In this document: one piece after another, positions 51,832 through 60,765 of the stretch
How the letters are laid out: each line of letters opens with the position of its first letter
Position numbering within the stretch: the stretch's first letter is position 1
Assembly: GCF_014873495.1 (NCBI RefSeq)
Contig: NZ_JADBGF010000001.1
Location: 2,976,001 to 3,040,000, forward strand
Source of the DNA: Streptomyces stelliscabiei
GTDB lineage: Bacteria > Actinomycetota > Actinomycetes > Streptomycetales > Streptomycetaceae
Direction: 5' to 3'
DNA: 64,000 nt
Made by a program: the position numbers and the translations under genes
Notes under the pieces: model-generated
What the model saw: only the letters and a program-made list of their open reading frames with translations
The model's database searches: none
Told to the model about the DNA's origin: nothing

Positions 51832-52374
51832 TCAGGCCTCCGGGTCGCGCAGGCCGACGCAGTCGAAGGCCCAGAAGGCCTCCGCGTAGACGAAGGTGCC
51901 CGTCATCCACGGCTCGTACGCGGACAGACGGGCCACCTGGAACGCGGCTTCGGGAATGCGCAGCGACGGTGGGCGGAAGCCCGCCGCGCCGGCGCCCTCG
52001 AAGCCGCGCGTGCCGTAGTAGTGGGGGGACCCCTCCAGGAAGACCAGCGGCACACCCTGGCCGTCGGCCGCCGCGAGGGCGTGGGCGATGAGCCGTGTGC
52101 CGATGCCCCGGCCCTGGAACTCCGGGAGCACGCCGAGCGGCGACAGGGTCAGGACGTCCACGATCCGGCGCGGGGCGTCCAGGCGCGCCGCGCTCAAAAG
52201 GACGTGCCCGGCGACCCGGTCCTCGACGGTGGCGACGAAGGACAGGGGCTCCGTCGCGGCCTCCGTGGCGCGAAGTGCTTCCACGAGCGCGGGGACCCGC
52301 TCGCCGTCGCCGAAGGCGCGGGTGTGCACCTCGCGCACCGCCCGGTGATCGTCGGCGGTCTCCGGCCGGATCAC
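51832..52374 (-). CDS. GNAT-family N-acetyltransferase
   Basis: 180 aa from GTG 52374 (IRPETADDHRAVREVHTRAF start typical). Acetyl-CoA loop VLPEFQGRGIGTRLIAHAL (R/Q-x-x-G-x-G/A), then PLVFLEGSPHYYGTRGFEGA. Resembles the YhbS-like GNAT group. Substrate unknown. Convergent with nadE. Confidence 0.9.
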   Translation of the reverse strand: MIRPETADDHRAVREVHTRAFGDGERVPALVEALRATEAATEPLSFVATVEDRVAGHVLLSAARLDAPRRIVDVLTLSPLGVLPEFQGRGIGTRLIAHALAAADGQGVPLVFLEGSPHYYGTRGFEGAGAAGFRPPSLRIPEAAFQVARLSAYEPWMTGTFVYAEAFWAFDCVGLRDPEA

Positions 52375-52500
52375 CGGGCCGTTCCCGCGGGTGCGCTCCG
52401 CGCGCCCTCGTTCGCTTCGTGTGCCGTCATGGCCGCGAGGGTAGGCGGGAGTCGGCTCGTGCGCGAGGCGATTTCGATGGGCTCCGCGTGTCTCGGACGC

Positions 52501-52804
52501 GCGCCGTTGCCGACGGGCGCCTTCACGAACGGGCGCCTTCACGAACGAGCGCCGTCTCGGACCAGCGCCGTCTCGGACCAGCGCCGTCTCGGACCAGCAC
52601 CGTCTCCGGCGCGCACCGTCTCGGACCCGCGCCGTTTCCGACCGGCGCCGTCACGGACCGGCTCTGCCTCAGACGCTCACCGTCACGGACCCGCGCCGTC
52701 ACGGACCGGCTCTGCCTCAGACGCTCACCGTCACGGACCCGCGCCGTTTCCGACCGGCACCGTCTCGGACCGGCGCCGTCTCAGACCCGCACCGTCTCCG
52801 ACTC
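52501..52804. repeat. 16-bp minisatellite, 19 units in perfect register
   Basis: Consensus near GCGCCGTCTCGGACCG; units start every 16 bp from 52501 to 52789, with a weak extra unit at 52485. GCGCCGTCTCGGACCA is repeated perfectly at 52549, 52565 and 52581. A 48-bp block starting at 52645 is repeated exactly at 52693. The last units run into the 3' end of the MFS gene and encode its final residues. It fills the 406-bp gap between the GNAT and MFS genes. Confidence 0.93.
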
Positions 52805-54007
52805 CCCCGGCACGTGCGACGCCACCACGCGCCCGCGCTGCGGCGGGGCGACGGCCGCTCGGCGGTTGTCCACGGTGGAGGCCACGCCGGCGACCGCCAG
52901 GCCGACCAGCGCGAGAACCGCGCCCACCGTGGCCGGGGCCGTCGCGCCGAGACCGGCGGAGAGGGCCAGGCCGCCGGTCCAGGCGCCGCCGGCGTTGGCG
53001 AGGTTGAAGGCGGCCTGGTTGGCGGAGGAGGCGAGGGAGGGGGCCGCGGCGGCCTTCTCCATGACCATCAGCTGCAGGGGCGAGCCGGTGGCGAAGGCGG
53101 CGACACCGAGGAGGAGGACGGCCAGCGCCGCGCTCCACTGGGCGGACATCAGGACCGGGAACAGCGCGAGGACCGCGATCAGCGACGCCAGGCCGCCGAA
53201 GAGGGTGCCCCGCAGGGAGTGGTCGGCGAGACGGCCGCCGGCCAGGTTCCCGATGGTCGCGCCGACGCCGAACAGCGCGAGCAGCAGGGTCACGCTGGTC
53301 TCGGCGTACCCGGCGGAGTCCGTGAGCATGGGCGTGATGTAGCTGTAGGCGGAGAAGAGCGCGCCGAAGCCCGCGACGGTCGTGCCGAGGGCGAGCCAGA
53401 CGGGCAGCGAGCGCAGGGCGCCCAGTTCGCCGCGCAGGCCGGCGGAGGGGCGGGCCTCCGCCCGGTCGCCCGGCAGCAGGAGCGCCAGGGAGGCGATCGC
53501 CGCGAGGCCGATCACGCCGACCCCGACGAAGGTGATCCGCCAGCCGAAGTGCTGGCCCACGAGGGTCGCGGCGGGGACGCCCGCGACGTTGGCGATCGTC
53601 AGGCCGAGGAACATCAGCGAGACCGAGCGGGCCTTGCGCTCCGGCGCCACGAGGCCGGTCGCGACGACCGCGCCGACGCCGAAGAAGGCGCCGTGCGGCA
53701 GACCGCTGAGGAAGCGGGCGGCGAGCAGCCAGTGCTCGTCGGGGGCGAGTGCGGAGAGCGTGTTGCCGACGACGAAGAGGACCATCAGCCCGATCAGGAC
53801 CTTGCGGCGGGGCAGCCGGGCCGTGACGGCGGCGAGCAGCGGGGCACCGATGACGACACCCAGCGCGTACGCGGAGACGAGGTGGCCGGCGGCGGGGATC
53901 GAGATGCCGAGGTCGGCCGCGACCTCCGGGAGGAGGCCCATGATGACGAACTCGGTCGTGCCGATTCCGAAGGCGCCTACGGCGAGAGCGAGCAGGGCCA
54001 AGGGCAT
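52781..54007 (-). CDS. MFS transporter (DHA1/AraJ-like multidrug exporter)
   Basis: 408 aa from ATG 54007 (AAAGG 8 nt upstream; family members start MPLALLALAVGAFGIGTTEFVIMG). An in-frame ATG at 54055 also has AAAGGA. Twelve helices; motif A-like PRRKVLIG, and LPHGAFFGVGAVVA. The last residues ESETVRV are encoded by the minisatellite. Candidate MarR/TetR-type operator just upstream. Confidence 0.92.
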   Translation of the reverse strand: MPLALLALAVGAFGIGTTEFVIMGLLPEVAADLGISIPAAGHLVSAYALGVVIGAPLLAAVTARLPRRKVLIGLMVLFVVGNTLSALAPDEHWLLAARFLSGLPHGAFFGVGAVVATGLVAPERKARSVSLMFLGLTIANVAGVPAATLVGQHFGWRITFVGVGVIGLAAIASLALLLPGDRAEARPSAGLRGELGALRSLPVWLALGTTVAGFGALFSAYSYITPMLTDSAGYAETSVTLLLALFGVGATIGNLAGGRLADHSLRGTLFGGLASLIAVLALFPVLMSAQWSAALAVLLLGVAAFATGSPLQLMVMEKAAAAPSLASSANQAAFNLANAGGAWTGGLALSAGLGATAPATVGAVLALVGLAVAGVASTVDNRRAAVAPPQRGRVVASHVPGESETVRV

Positions 54008-54059
54008 GGCGGGACCTTTCAGGAAGAGCGGGGGGATGTCGGGGTTCCGTTTCATCGTA

Positions 54060-54076
54060 TGTTCCTTTGCGGAACA
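54060..54076 (-). promoter_or_regulatory. Inverted repeat upstream of the MFS gene
   Basis: TGTTCC-tttgc-GGAACA, 6-bp arms with 5-bp spacer, immediately before the coding region. A plausible operator; the regulator is unknown. Confidence 0.5.
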
Positions 54077-54130
54077 AACTCGAACCGGGGCCGTATTCCC
54101 CTGTCTCCCGCGACCGCCCCACCTGCGCGG

Positions 54131-55180
54131 TCAGCTCCCGGACGTGTCGATCGTCACCCGCGCCGCCACCGGCAGATGGTCGCTGCCCGTCTCCGGCAGC
54201 GTCCAGGACGCCGTGGGCTCCATGCCCCGGACCATGATCTGGTCGATGCGGGCCAGCGGGAACGACGCGGGCCAGCTGAAGCCGAAGCCGCTGCCCGCCG
54301 CGCCCTGGGTGGAGCGCATCTGGGCGGTGACGGCGTTCAGGGCGCGGTCGTTCATGGTGCCGTTGAGGTCGCCGAGGAGCGCGACCTGCTGGATCGGCTC
54401 GTCGGCGATGGCCTCGCCGAGGGCGTTGGCGCTCTTGTCGCGCTGGCGGGCGGTGAACCCGGCCTCCAGCTTGACCCGCACCGAGGGCAGATGGGCGACG
54501 TACACGGCGACCGGCCCGTCCGGCGTCGCCACGGTGGCGCGCATCGCGCGCTCCCAGCCGAGCTTGATGTCGACGGGCTCGGTGTCGCTCATCCGGTGCC
54601 GGCTCCACAGGCCGACGGTGCCGACGACCTCGTGGTACGGGTACGTCGCCGCCAGCGCCTTCTCGTACACCGGCACCGCGTTCTCGGTCAGTTCCTCCAG
54701 GGCCACCACGTCCGCGCCGGAGCCGGCGATCTCGCGGGCCGTGCCGGAGGGGTCGGCGTTGTCCGCGTTGACGTTGTGGGTGACGACGGTGAAGTCGCCG
54801 CCGCCGCCGGTCTTGCTGGTGACGAGTCCGCCGAAGATGTTCAGCCAGACGACCGTGGGCACCAGCAGCGCGATGAGCGCGGTCGCGGACCTGCGGACCA
54901 GCGCGAGCACGAGCAGCACCGGGATCGCGAGGCCCAGCCACGGCAGGAACGTCTCGGTCAGACTGCCGAGGTTGCCGACGGCGTTGGGGACCTGGGCGTG
55001 CAGCACCATGACCAGGGCGACGAGGACGGCGAGGACCGCGAGGACGATGCCCCGGCGCCAGATCCGCCGGTCCCCTCTCCAGCCGCCGAAGAGGCGGCCC
55101 AGCAGGCGCCGGAACCGGGATTGTTCGCGGCCCTGACCGGTGCCGCCGCCGCCCGTCTCCGTCATGTACGCCTGCGCCAT
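54131..55180 (-). CDS. Membrane protein with endonuclease/exonuclease/phosphatase (EEP) domain
   Basis: 349 aa. Three transmembrane helices in the first about 125 residues (IVLAVLAVLVALVMVLH, FLPWLGLAIPVLLVLALV and ALIALLVPTVVWLNIF). An extracytoplasmic EEP domain follows, with VVTHNVNADN (Asn), VVALEELTENA (metal Glu), LLGDLNGTMND (Asp/Asn) and TGSDHLPVAARV (Asp/His). All catalytic residues are present. Could be a secreted-side DNase or a phospholipid/sphingomyelin-type phosphodiesterase. Confidence 0.9.
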   Translation of the reverse strand: MAQAYMTETGGGGTGQGREQSRFRRLLGRLFGGWRGDRRIWRRGIVLAVLAVLVALVMVLHAQVPNAVGNLGSLTETFLPWLGLAIPVLLVLALVRRSATALIALLVPTVVWLNIFGGLVTSKTGGGGDFTVVTHNVNADNADPSGTAREIAGSGADVVALEELTENAVPVYEKALAATYPYHEVVGTVGLWSRHRMSDTEPVDIKLGWERAMRATVATPDGPVAVYVAHLPSVRVKLEAGFTARQRDKSANALGEAIADEPIQQVALLGDLNGTMNDRALNAVTAQMRSTQGAAGSGFGFSWPASFPLARIDQIMVRGMEPTASWTLPETGSDHLPVAARVTIDTSGS

Positions 55181-55362
55181 ACCGTCGCCTCACTGCCTGC
55201 CGTGCATTTTCCCCGCGCCTAAAGACCCTAGGGGATGATCGCCGTCGTTCCCGCCGCCGCACGGCGGGCGTTCGGGGACGAGGACGCACAACCCGCTGTT
55301 CGGAGTTCCGAACCGGTGGACAGGTCCCGACGTCTGTAACGAAACGCGCACATCACTGTGAC

Positions 55363-55998
55363 TCACTTCGCAGAAGGACGAAGCCCTTCGAGCACCGTGT
55401 CGACGATGTTCTCCGCGAGATCCTCGGGCAGGGAGGCGTCCGGGCGCATGACGGTGCGCACGAGCATGGGGCCGAAGACCAGGTCGCCGACGAGGTCGAG
55501 GTCGACGTCGGCGCGGAGTTCGCCGTTGTCCCGGCCCCGGCGCAGGACCTCGGCGAGGGCCCGGCGGCGGGGGGCGACGACGTCCGCGTGGTAGGCGTCC
55601 CAGATCTTGGGGCTGCTCTTCATCTGGGCGATGACGTTGTGCAGGATCGCCGACGGCCGGTTGAGCAGCCCGCGTTGGCGTGCCGCCTCCAGGAAGACGA
55701 CGAGGTCGTCGCGCATCGAGGTGCCGGGCAGCACGGGGTCCGGGGGTTCGGCCGCGCGCAGGACGTCGACGAAGAGCGCCTCCTTGCCGCTCCAGCGGCG
55801 GTAGATGGTCGCCTTGCCGACGCCCGCGGTGCGGGCGACCCGTTCGATCGACAACTCCGAGAGCGGCACGCCCTCTTCGAGGAGTTTCATCACGCCTTCG
55901 ACGATGGACCGCTCCACGGCCTCGCTGCGGGGCCGCCCGCGGACGGGGCCCGCGCCCCGGACGCGTCCGTCTCCGGCGTGGCTCTCGGCGAGGCTCAA
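55363..55998 (-). CDS. TetR-family regulator of the adjacent MFS exporter
   Basis: 211 aa from TTG 55998, which has GGAG 7 nt upstream. TetR DNA-binding domain: ELSIERVARTAGVGKATIYRRWSGKEALFVDVL. C-terminal domain of the TetR_C_11-like helical type. It lies 46 nt after the DHA2 exporter gene on the same strand, so they are co-transcribed; it probably binds the palindrome at 57643 and represses its own operon. Confidence 0.9.
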   Translation of the reverse strand: MSLAESHAGDGRVRGAGPVRGRPRSEAVERSIVEGVMKLLEEGVPLSELSIERVARTAGVGKATIYRRWSGKEALFVDVLRAAEPPDPVLPGTSMRDDLVVFLEAARQRGLLNRPSAILHNVIAQMKSSPKIWDAYHADVVAPRRRALAEVLRRGRDNGELRADVDLDLVGDLVFGPMLVRTVMRPDASLPEDLAENIVDTVLEGLRPSAK

Positions 55999-56044
55999 GG
56001 TCGACTCCGTCTCTGTGCGTCGTGGGACCGGACCGATTCTCCGG

Positions 56045-57622
56045 TCAGTGGTCGACGGCCGCCAACTCGGGCTCCTCCTTGCCCTCCTGACCGCCCTTCG
56101 GCCGTCCCGGCAGGAACACGGCCATGGCCACGGCACCGATCAGGGCGACACCGGCCCCGCACAGGGCGGTCACGTGCATGGCGTGCAGGAAGGCGTCGTG
56201 GGCCGGGCCGACCAGGGCCTCGCCCCGTTCGCCGAGACGGGCGGCGAGGCCGAGGGTGGCCTCGATGGACTCGGCGGCGGCGTGCGGGGCGCCGGCGGGC
56301 AGCTGATGCTCGATGTCGCTCCGGTAGGCGGTGGACAGCACCGAGCCGAGGACGGCGATGCCGAGGGCGCCGCCGACCTGGCGGAAGGTGTTGCTGAGCG
56401 CGGACGCGGAGCCGGCCTTCTCGCGGGGCAGCGCCTGCATGATGACGACGCTGAGCGGGGTCATCACATGGGCCATGCCGACGCCCATGAGGAAGAAGAT
56501 GACTTCGAGGAGCCAGATCGGCGTGTCCCCGTCCAGCACGGCGAACGCGGCGAGCATCCCGGCGATCAGCGTCATACCGGCCGTGCACACCGCGCTGTTG
56601 CCGAAGCGGTCCACGACGAGCCGGGCGCGCGGCGCGAAGACGAGCTGCGCGACGGCCAGCGGCAGCATCAACAGGCCGGTCTGGAGCGGCGAGTAGCCGC
56701 GCACGGTCTGGGTGTAGAAGACGGAGAAGAAGGTCACGCCCATCAGCGCGAAGAAGACCAGGCCGATGACGCCGATGGACGCCGAGAAGACCTTGTTCCG
56801 GAAGAACGACATGTCGATGGACGGGTGGTCGCTGCGCTTCTCGAAGATCACGAAGGCGGCGAGGACCGCGAGTCCGGCCCCGATGGTGGCGAGGACCGTG
56901 ACATCGGTGAAGTCGGCGAGCTGACCACCGCGGATGATGCCGTAGACGAGGAGCACGAGGCCGATGACGGAGAGCACCACGCCGACGGGGTCGATGCGGC
57001 CGGGGGCGGGGTCGCGCGAGTCGGGCACCAGCCAGATCATCAGGCCGAGCGCGAGGAGGACGATCGGCACGTTGATCAGGAACACCGAGCCCCACCAGAA
57101 GTGGTCGAGCAGAAGACCGCCGGTGATCGGGCCGATGGCGATGGCGAGGCCGACGCCGCCCGCCCAGATGCCGATGGCCTTGGGCTGCTCGTCGCGCTCG
57201 AAGACGTTCATCAGGACGGCGAGGGTGGCGGGCATGACGAAGGCGGCGCCGAGGCCCATCACCGCGCGGAAGACGATCAGCTGGGCCGGGGAGCCCGACA
57301 TCGCGGCCAGCGCCGAGCCGAGGCCGAAGACGACGAGTCCGCCGAGCAGCACCTTCTTGCGGCCGAGGCGGTCGCCGAGCAGGCCCGCGGAGAACAGCAG
57401 CCCCGCGAAGACCAGCGTGTAGGCGTTGATCGCCCACTCCAGCTCGCTCTGGGTGGCGCCCAGGCCGGTGGGCTCGGGGGTGGAGATCGTCTTGATGGCG
57501 ACGTTGAGGATCGAGTTGTCGAGCACCACGATCAGCAGGCTCAGCATCAGCACACCGAGAATCACCCAGCGGCGCCGGTGCACCGCCGCCGGTATGCGGG
57601 AGTCAGGGACTGCGGTAGTCAT
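56045..57622 (-). CDS. MFS drug exporter, DHA2 (EmrB/QacA) family
   Basis: 525 aa, fourteen predicted helices. Family marks: [27 protein letters not shown] at the start, [14 protein letters not shown] (motif A) and [19 protein letters not shown] (motif C area). Exports lipophilic drugs by proton antiport; substrates unknown. First gene of the exporter-TetR operon; palindromic operator 21 bp upstream of the start. Confidence 0.94.
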   Translation of the reverse strand: MTTAVPDSRIPAAVHRRRWVILGVLMLSLLIVVLDNSILNVAIKTISTPEPTGLGATQSELEWAINAYTLVFAGLLFSAGLLGDRLGRKKVLLGGLVVFGLGSALAAMSGSPAQLIVFRAVMGLGAAFVMPATLAVLMNVFERDEQPKAIGIWAGGVGLAIAIGPITGGLLLDHFWWGSVFLINVPIVLLALGLMIWLVPDSRDPAPGRIDPVGVVLSVIGLVLLVYGIIRGGQLADFTDVTVLATIGAGLAVLAAFVIFEKRSDHPSIDMSFFRNKVFSASIGVIGLVFFALMGVTFFSVFYTQTVRGYSPLQTGLLMLPLAVAQLVFAPRARLVVDRFGNSAVCTAGMTLIAGMLAAFAVLDGDTPIWLLEVIFFLMGVGMAHVMTPLSVVIMQALPREKAGSASALSNTFRQVGGALGIAVLGSVLSTAYRSDIEHQLPAGAPHAAAESIEATLGLAARLGERGEALVGPAHDAFLHAMHVTALCGAGVALIGAVAMAVFLPGRPKGGQEGKEEPELAAVDH

Positions 57623-57642
57623 GTCGTCGAGCCTAGACCTAT

Positions 57643-57669
57643 TTCGATACGGGACCGTCTCGTATCGAA
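57643..57669 (-). promoter_or_regulatory. 27-bp palindromic TetR-type operator
   Basis: Perfect outer arms TTCGATACG and CGTATCGAA; the inner GGAC-C-GTCT continues the dyad with one mismatch. It overlaps the expected promoter of the exporter-TetR operon. Confidence 0.8.
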
Positions 57670-57812
57670 TATCTTTTACCCTGTTCTTACATGCCGCATG
57701 CCGAAACGGTCACATGCGCCCGCCCTAGCCCTCCCTCTCGGGAGGTGCCACCATGGAAGCGGTCCGGGGACGCCGTCAGGGTGCCTCGAGATGACATGAA
57801 GGAGCTGGAGCG

Positions 57813-58679
57813 ATGACGCAGCTTTCGGCTGCCCAGACGAAGCCCTCCGACGGCAGCAAGGCGCTGTACGGGGGCAAGGGCACACGCCGTATCACCGTCC
57901 GGGACATCGCCCTCGCCAAGGAACGCGGCGAGAAGTGGCCGATGCTCACCGCCTACGACGCGATGACCGCCTCCGTCTTCGACGAGGCCGGCATCCCGGT
58001 CATGCTCGTCGGCGACTCCGCGGGCAACTGTCACCTCGGCTACGAGTCGACCGTGCCCGTCACCCTCGACGAGATGACCATGCTCTCCGCCGCCGTCGTA
58101 CGGGGCACCAGCCGCGCCCTGATCGTCGGCGACCTGCCCTTCGGCTCCTACCAGGAGGGCCCGGTGCAGGCGCTGCGCTCGGCGACCCGGATGGTCAAGG
58201 AGGCCGGGGTCGGCGCGGTCAAGCTGGAGGGCGGCGAGCGCTCGCACCGCCAGATCGAGCTGCTGGTCGAGTCCGGCATCCCCGTCATGGCCCACATCGG
58301 CCTCACCCCGCAGTCCGTCAACGCGATGGGCTACCGCGTGCAGGGGCGGGGCGAGGAGGCCGCGCAGCAGCTGCTGCGCGACGCCAAGGCCGTCCAGGAC
58401 GCGGGCGCGTTCGCGGTGGTCCTGGAGCTGGTTCCGGCGGAGCTGGCGGCGGAGGTCACCCGGGTGCTCCACATCCCGACCGTCGGGATCGGGGCCGGGG
58501 CCGAGACCGACGCGCAGGTCCTCGTGTGGACGGACATGCTCGGGCTGACCGGGGGGCGGATGCCGAAGTTCGTGAAGCAGTACGCGAATCTCCGGGCGGT
58601 CATGGGTGACGCGGCGAAGGCGTTCGCGGAGGACGTCGTGGGCGGGACGTTCCCGCAGGAGGAGCACTCGGTCCACTAG
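57813..58679 (+). CDS. panB: 3-methyl-2-oxobutanoate hydroxymethyltransferase
   Basis: 288 aa. GGAGCTGGAGCG just before the ATG. Motifs: KWPMLTAYDAMTASVFDEAGIPVMLVGDSAGN (metal Asp in GDS), KLEGGERSHRQIELLVESGIPVMAHIGLTPQ and FAVVLELVPAELA (general base Glu region). Makes ketopantoate from 2-oxoisovalerate and methylene-tetrahydrofolate for pantothenate and CoA. Monocistronic. Confidence 0.97.
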   Translation: MTQLSAAQTKPSDGSKALYGGKGTRRITVRDIALAKERGEKWPMLTAYDAMTASVFDEAGIPVMLVGDSAGNCHLGYESTVPVTLDEMTMLSAAVVRGTSRALIVGDLPFGSYQEGPVQALRSATRMVKEAGVGAVKLEGGERSHRQIELLVESGIPVMAHIGLTPQSVNAMGYRVQGRGEEAAQQLLRDAKAVQDAGAFAVVLELVPAELAAEVTRVLHIPTVGIGAGAETDAQVLVWTDMLGLTGGRMPKFVKQYANLRAVMGDAAKAFAEDVVGGTFPQEEHSVH

Positions 58680-58686
58680 GCCTCCC

Positions 58687-58760
58687 CCGCGCCCCCTGCT
58701 TCTCAGGGGGCGCGGGGAACCGCGCGAGCAGCCCCCACCCGCCGACACCCGCCGACGAGA
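58687..58760 (+). repeat. Dispersed palindromic element, copy 3
   Basis: A CCCCCTG-cttct-CAGGGGG hairpin followed by CGCGGGGAACCGCGCGAGCA and CCCCCACCCGCCGACACCC. It fills most of the gap between panB and the ABC transporter genes and may act as the panB terminator. Confidence 0.7.
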
Positions 58761-58855
58761 CCCGCACCCCCGAGTCGTCGGGCGTGTCGGCGGGGCATCG
58801 GCCGTATAGGTGAGCTGTCGGTGGTTTGTCGGTGGGGGCTGGGAGTGTCGTCCCC

Positions 58856-59881
58856 ATGACACGAATCGACATGAACACCGGCGGCGCGAAGGGCGCTGTG
58901 ACCGTGCGGGGGCTGGTCAAGCACTACGGGGAGACCAGGGCGCTGGACGGTGTCGACCTCGACGTGCGCGAGGGCACGGTGATGGGCGTCCTCGGCCCGA
59001 ACGGCGCGGGCAAGACGACGCTCGTGCGCTGCCTGTCCACCCTGATCACCCCCGACGCGGGCCACGCGACCGTGGCCGGCTACGACGTCGTACGGCAGCC
59101 GCGGCAGCTGCGCCGCGTGATCGGGCTGACGGGGCAGTACGCCTCCGTGGACGAGAAGCTGTCCGGCTTCGAGAACCTGTACATGATCGGCCGGCTGCTC
59201 GACCTGCCCCGCAAGGAGGCGAAGAGCCGTGCCACCGGTCTGCTGGAGCGGTTCTCGCTGACCGAGGCCGCCGGGCGCCCGGCGGCGACGTACTCCGGCG
59301 GTATGCGGCGGCGGCTCGACCTGGCCGCGTCCATGATCGGGAGCCCGGCCGTGCTGTACCTGGACGAGCCGACGACCGGTCTCGACCCGCGGACGCGCAA
59401 CGAGGTGTGGACCGAGGTGAAGCGCATGGTCGGCGACGGTGTCACCGTGCTGCTGACCACCCAGTACATGGAGGAGGCCGAGCAGCTGGCCTCAGAGCTG
59501 ACCGTGATCGACAAGGGCAAGGTGATCGCGGGCGGCCGTATCGAGGAGCTGAAGGCCCAGGTCGGCGGTCGCACGCTGCGGGTCCGGCCGGCCGATCCGG
59601 TGCAGCTGCGGCCGCTGGCCTCGGAGCTGGACGGCCTGGGCATCACCGGGCTCGCCACGACCACCGTGGACATCGAGACCGGCACCCTCCTCGTGCCGAT
59701 CCTCAGCGACGAGCAGCTGACCGCCGTCGTCGGCGCGATCACCGCGCGCGGGGTGACCATCGCCTCGATCACCACCGAACTGCCCAGCCTGGACGAGGTG
59801 TTCCTGTCGCTCACCGGCCACAGGACCGGTGCGACGCAGGACGCGACCCCGTCCCCCGCCTACGAAGAGGTCGCCGTATGA
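58856..59881 (+). CDS. DrrA-like ABC exporter ATPase
   Basis: 341 aa from ATG 58856. Walker A GPNGAGKTT, Q-loop GQYASVDEKLSGFENLYMI (daunorubicin-resistance DrrA type), signature YSGGMRRRLDLA and Walker B VLYLDEPTTGLD. C-terminal DrrA-like extension of about 100 residues. Pairs with the permease in a 4-bp ATGA overlap. Exports a drug-like compound; no biosynthetic genes adjoin. Confidence 0.94.
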   Translation: MTRIDMNTGGAKGAVTVRGLVKHYGETRALDGVDLDVREGTVMGVLGPNGAGKTTLVRCLSTLITPDAGHATVAGYDVVRQPRQLRRVIGLTGQYASVDEKLSGFENLYMIGRLLDLPRKEAKSRATGLLERFSLTEAAGRPAATYSGGMRRRLDLAASMIGSPAVLYLDEPTTGLDPRTRNEVWTEVKRMVGDGVTVLLTTQYMEEAEQLASELTVIDKGKVIAGGRIEELKAQVGGRTLRVRPADPVQLRPLASELDGLGITGLATTTVDIETGTLLVPILSDEQLTAVVGAITARGVTIASITTELPSLDEVFLSLTGHRTGATQDATPSPAYEEVAV

Positions 59882-60717
59882 GCGCCGTCACCACCGTTCC
59901 CACCGCCGGTGGGGCCGCCGAGGCCGGTCAGGCCGACGGCCGCATCGGGCTCCGGGCGCACGCCCGGCACACCGGCGCGCTCGTCCGGCGGAACCTGCTG
60001 TGGATCCGCCAGGACCCCGAATCGATGTTCGACGCGGTCCTGATGCCGATCGTGTTCACCCTGCTCTTCGTGTACGTCTTCGGCGGCTCCATCGGGCAGG
60101 CGCTGGGCGGCGGCCAGGAGCAGTACGTGCAGTACGTGGTGCCGGGGCTGATGGCGATGATGGGCATGAACATCGCCATGGGCGTCGGCACGGGCTTCAA
60201 CGAGGACTTCCAGAAGGGCGTCATGGACCGCTTCCGGTCCCTGCCGATCGGCCGGTCCTCGGTCCTGCTCGCGAAGATCTCCGTCGAGCTGCTGCGCATG
60301 CTGGTCGCCACGACCATCCTGCTGACCGTCGGGGTCCTCATCGGCTTCGACATCACCAGCTGGCCGGGACTGTTCGGCGCGGTCGGCCTGGCCGTCGTCT
60401 TCGGATCGTCCCTGATGTGGATCTTCCTGGTGCTGGGCGTGACGATGAAGAACGCCCAGTCCGTGCAGGCCATGGGCTTCCTGGTGCTGTTCCCGCTGCA
60501 GTTCGGTTCGTCGATCTTCGCGCCGACCCAGTCGATGCCGGGCTGGCTGCAGGCCTTCACCGACTACAACCCGCTGTCGTCCCTGGCGGACGCGGCGCGC
60601 GGGCTGATGACCGGCGGCCCCATCGCGCACGACCTGCTGGTCACGCTCGGCTGGTCGGTGGGCCTGACGGCGGTGATGGCGCCGATCGCGATCCACAAGT
60701 TCAAGACGAAGAGCTGA
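59878..60717 (+). CDS. DrrB-like ABC-2 permease
   Basis: 279 aa. Six transmembrane segments of ABC-2 type with FNEDFQKGVMDRFRSLPIGRSSVLLAK, the loop typical of DrrB, and a PLSSLADAARGL stretch near the end. Partner of the preceding ATPase (ATGA overlap). Confidence 0.94.
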   Translation: MSAVTTVPTAGGAAEAGQADGRIGLRAHARHTGALVRRNLLWIRQDPESMFDAVLMPIVFTLLFVYVFGGSIGQALGGGQEQYVQYVVPGLMAMMGMNIAMGVGTGFNEDFQKGVMDRFRSLPIGRSSVLLAKISVELLRMLVATTILLTVGVLIGFDITSWPGLFGAVGLAVVFGSSLMWIFLVLGVTMKNAQSVQAMGFLVLFPLQFGSSIFAPTQSMPGWLQAFTDYNPLSSLADAARGLMTGGPIAHDLLVTLGWSVGLTAVMAPIAIHKFKTKS

Positions 60718-60765
60718 CCACCGGGGCCGCGGGCCGCACGGCGACGACGGAAGGCCGCACGGGGG

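Noticed and set aside
52501..52804. CRISPR array
   Set aside because: Repeats are 16 bp, directly adjacent and without unique spacers, and no cas genes are present; this is a minisatellite.
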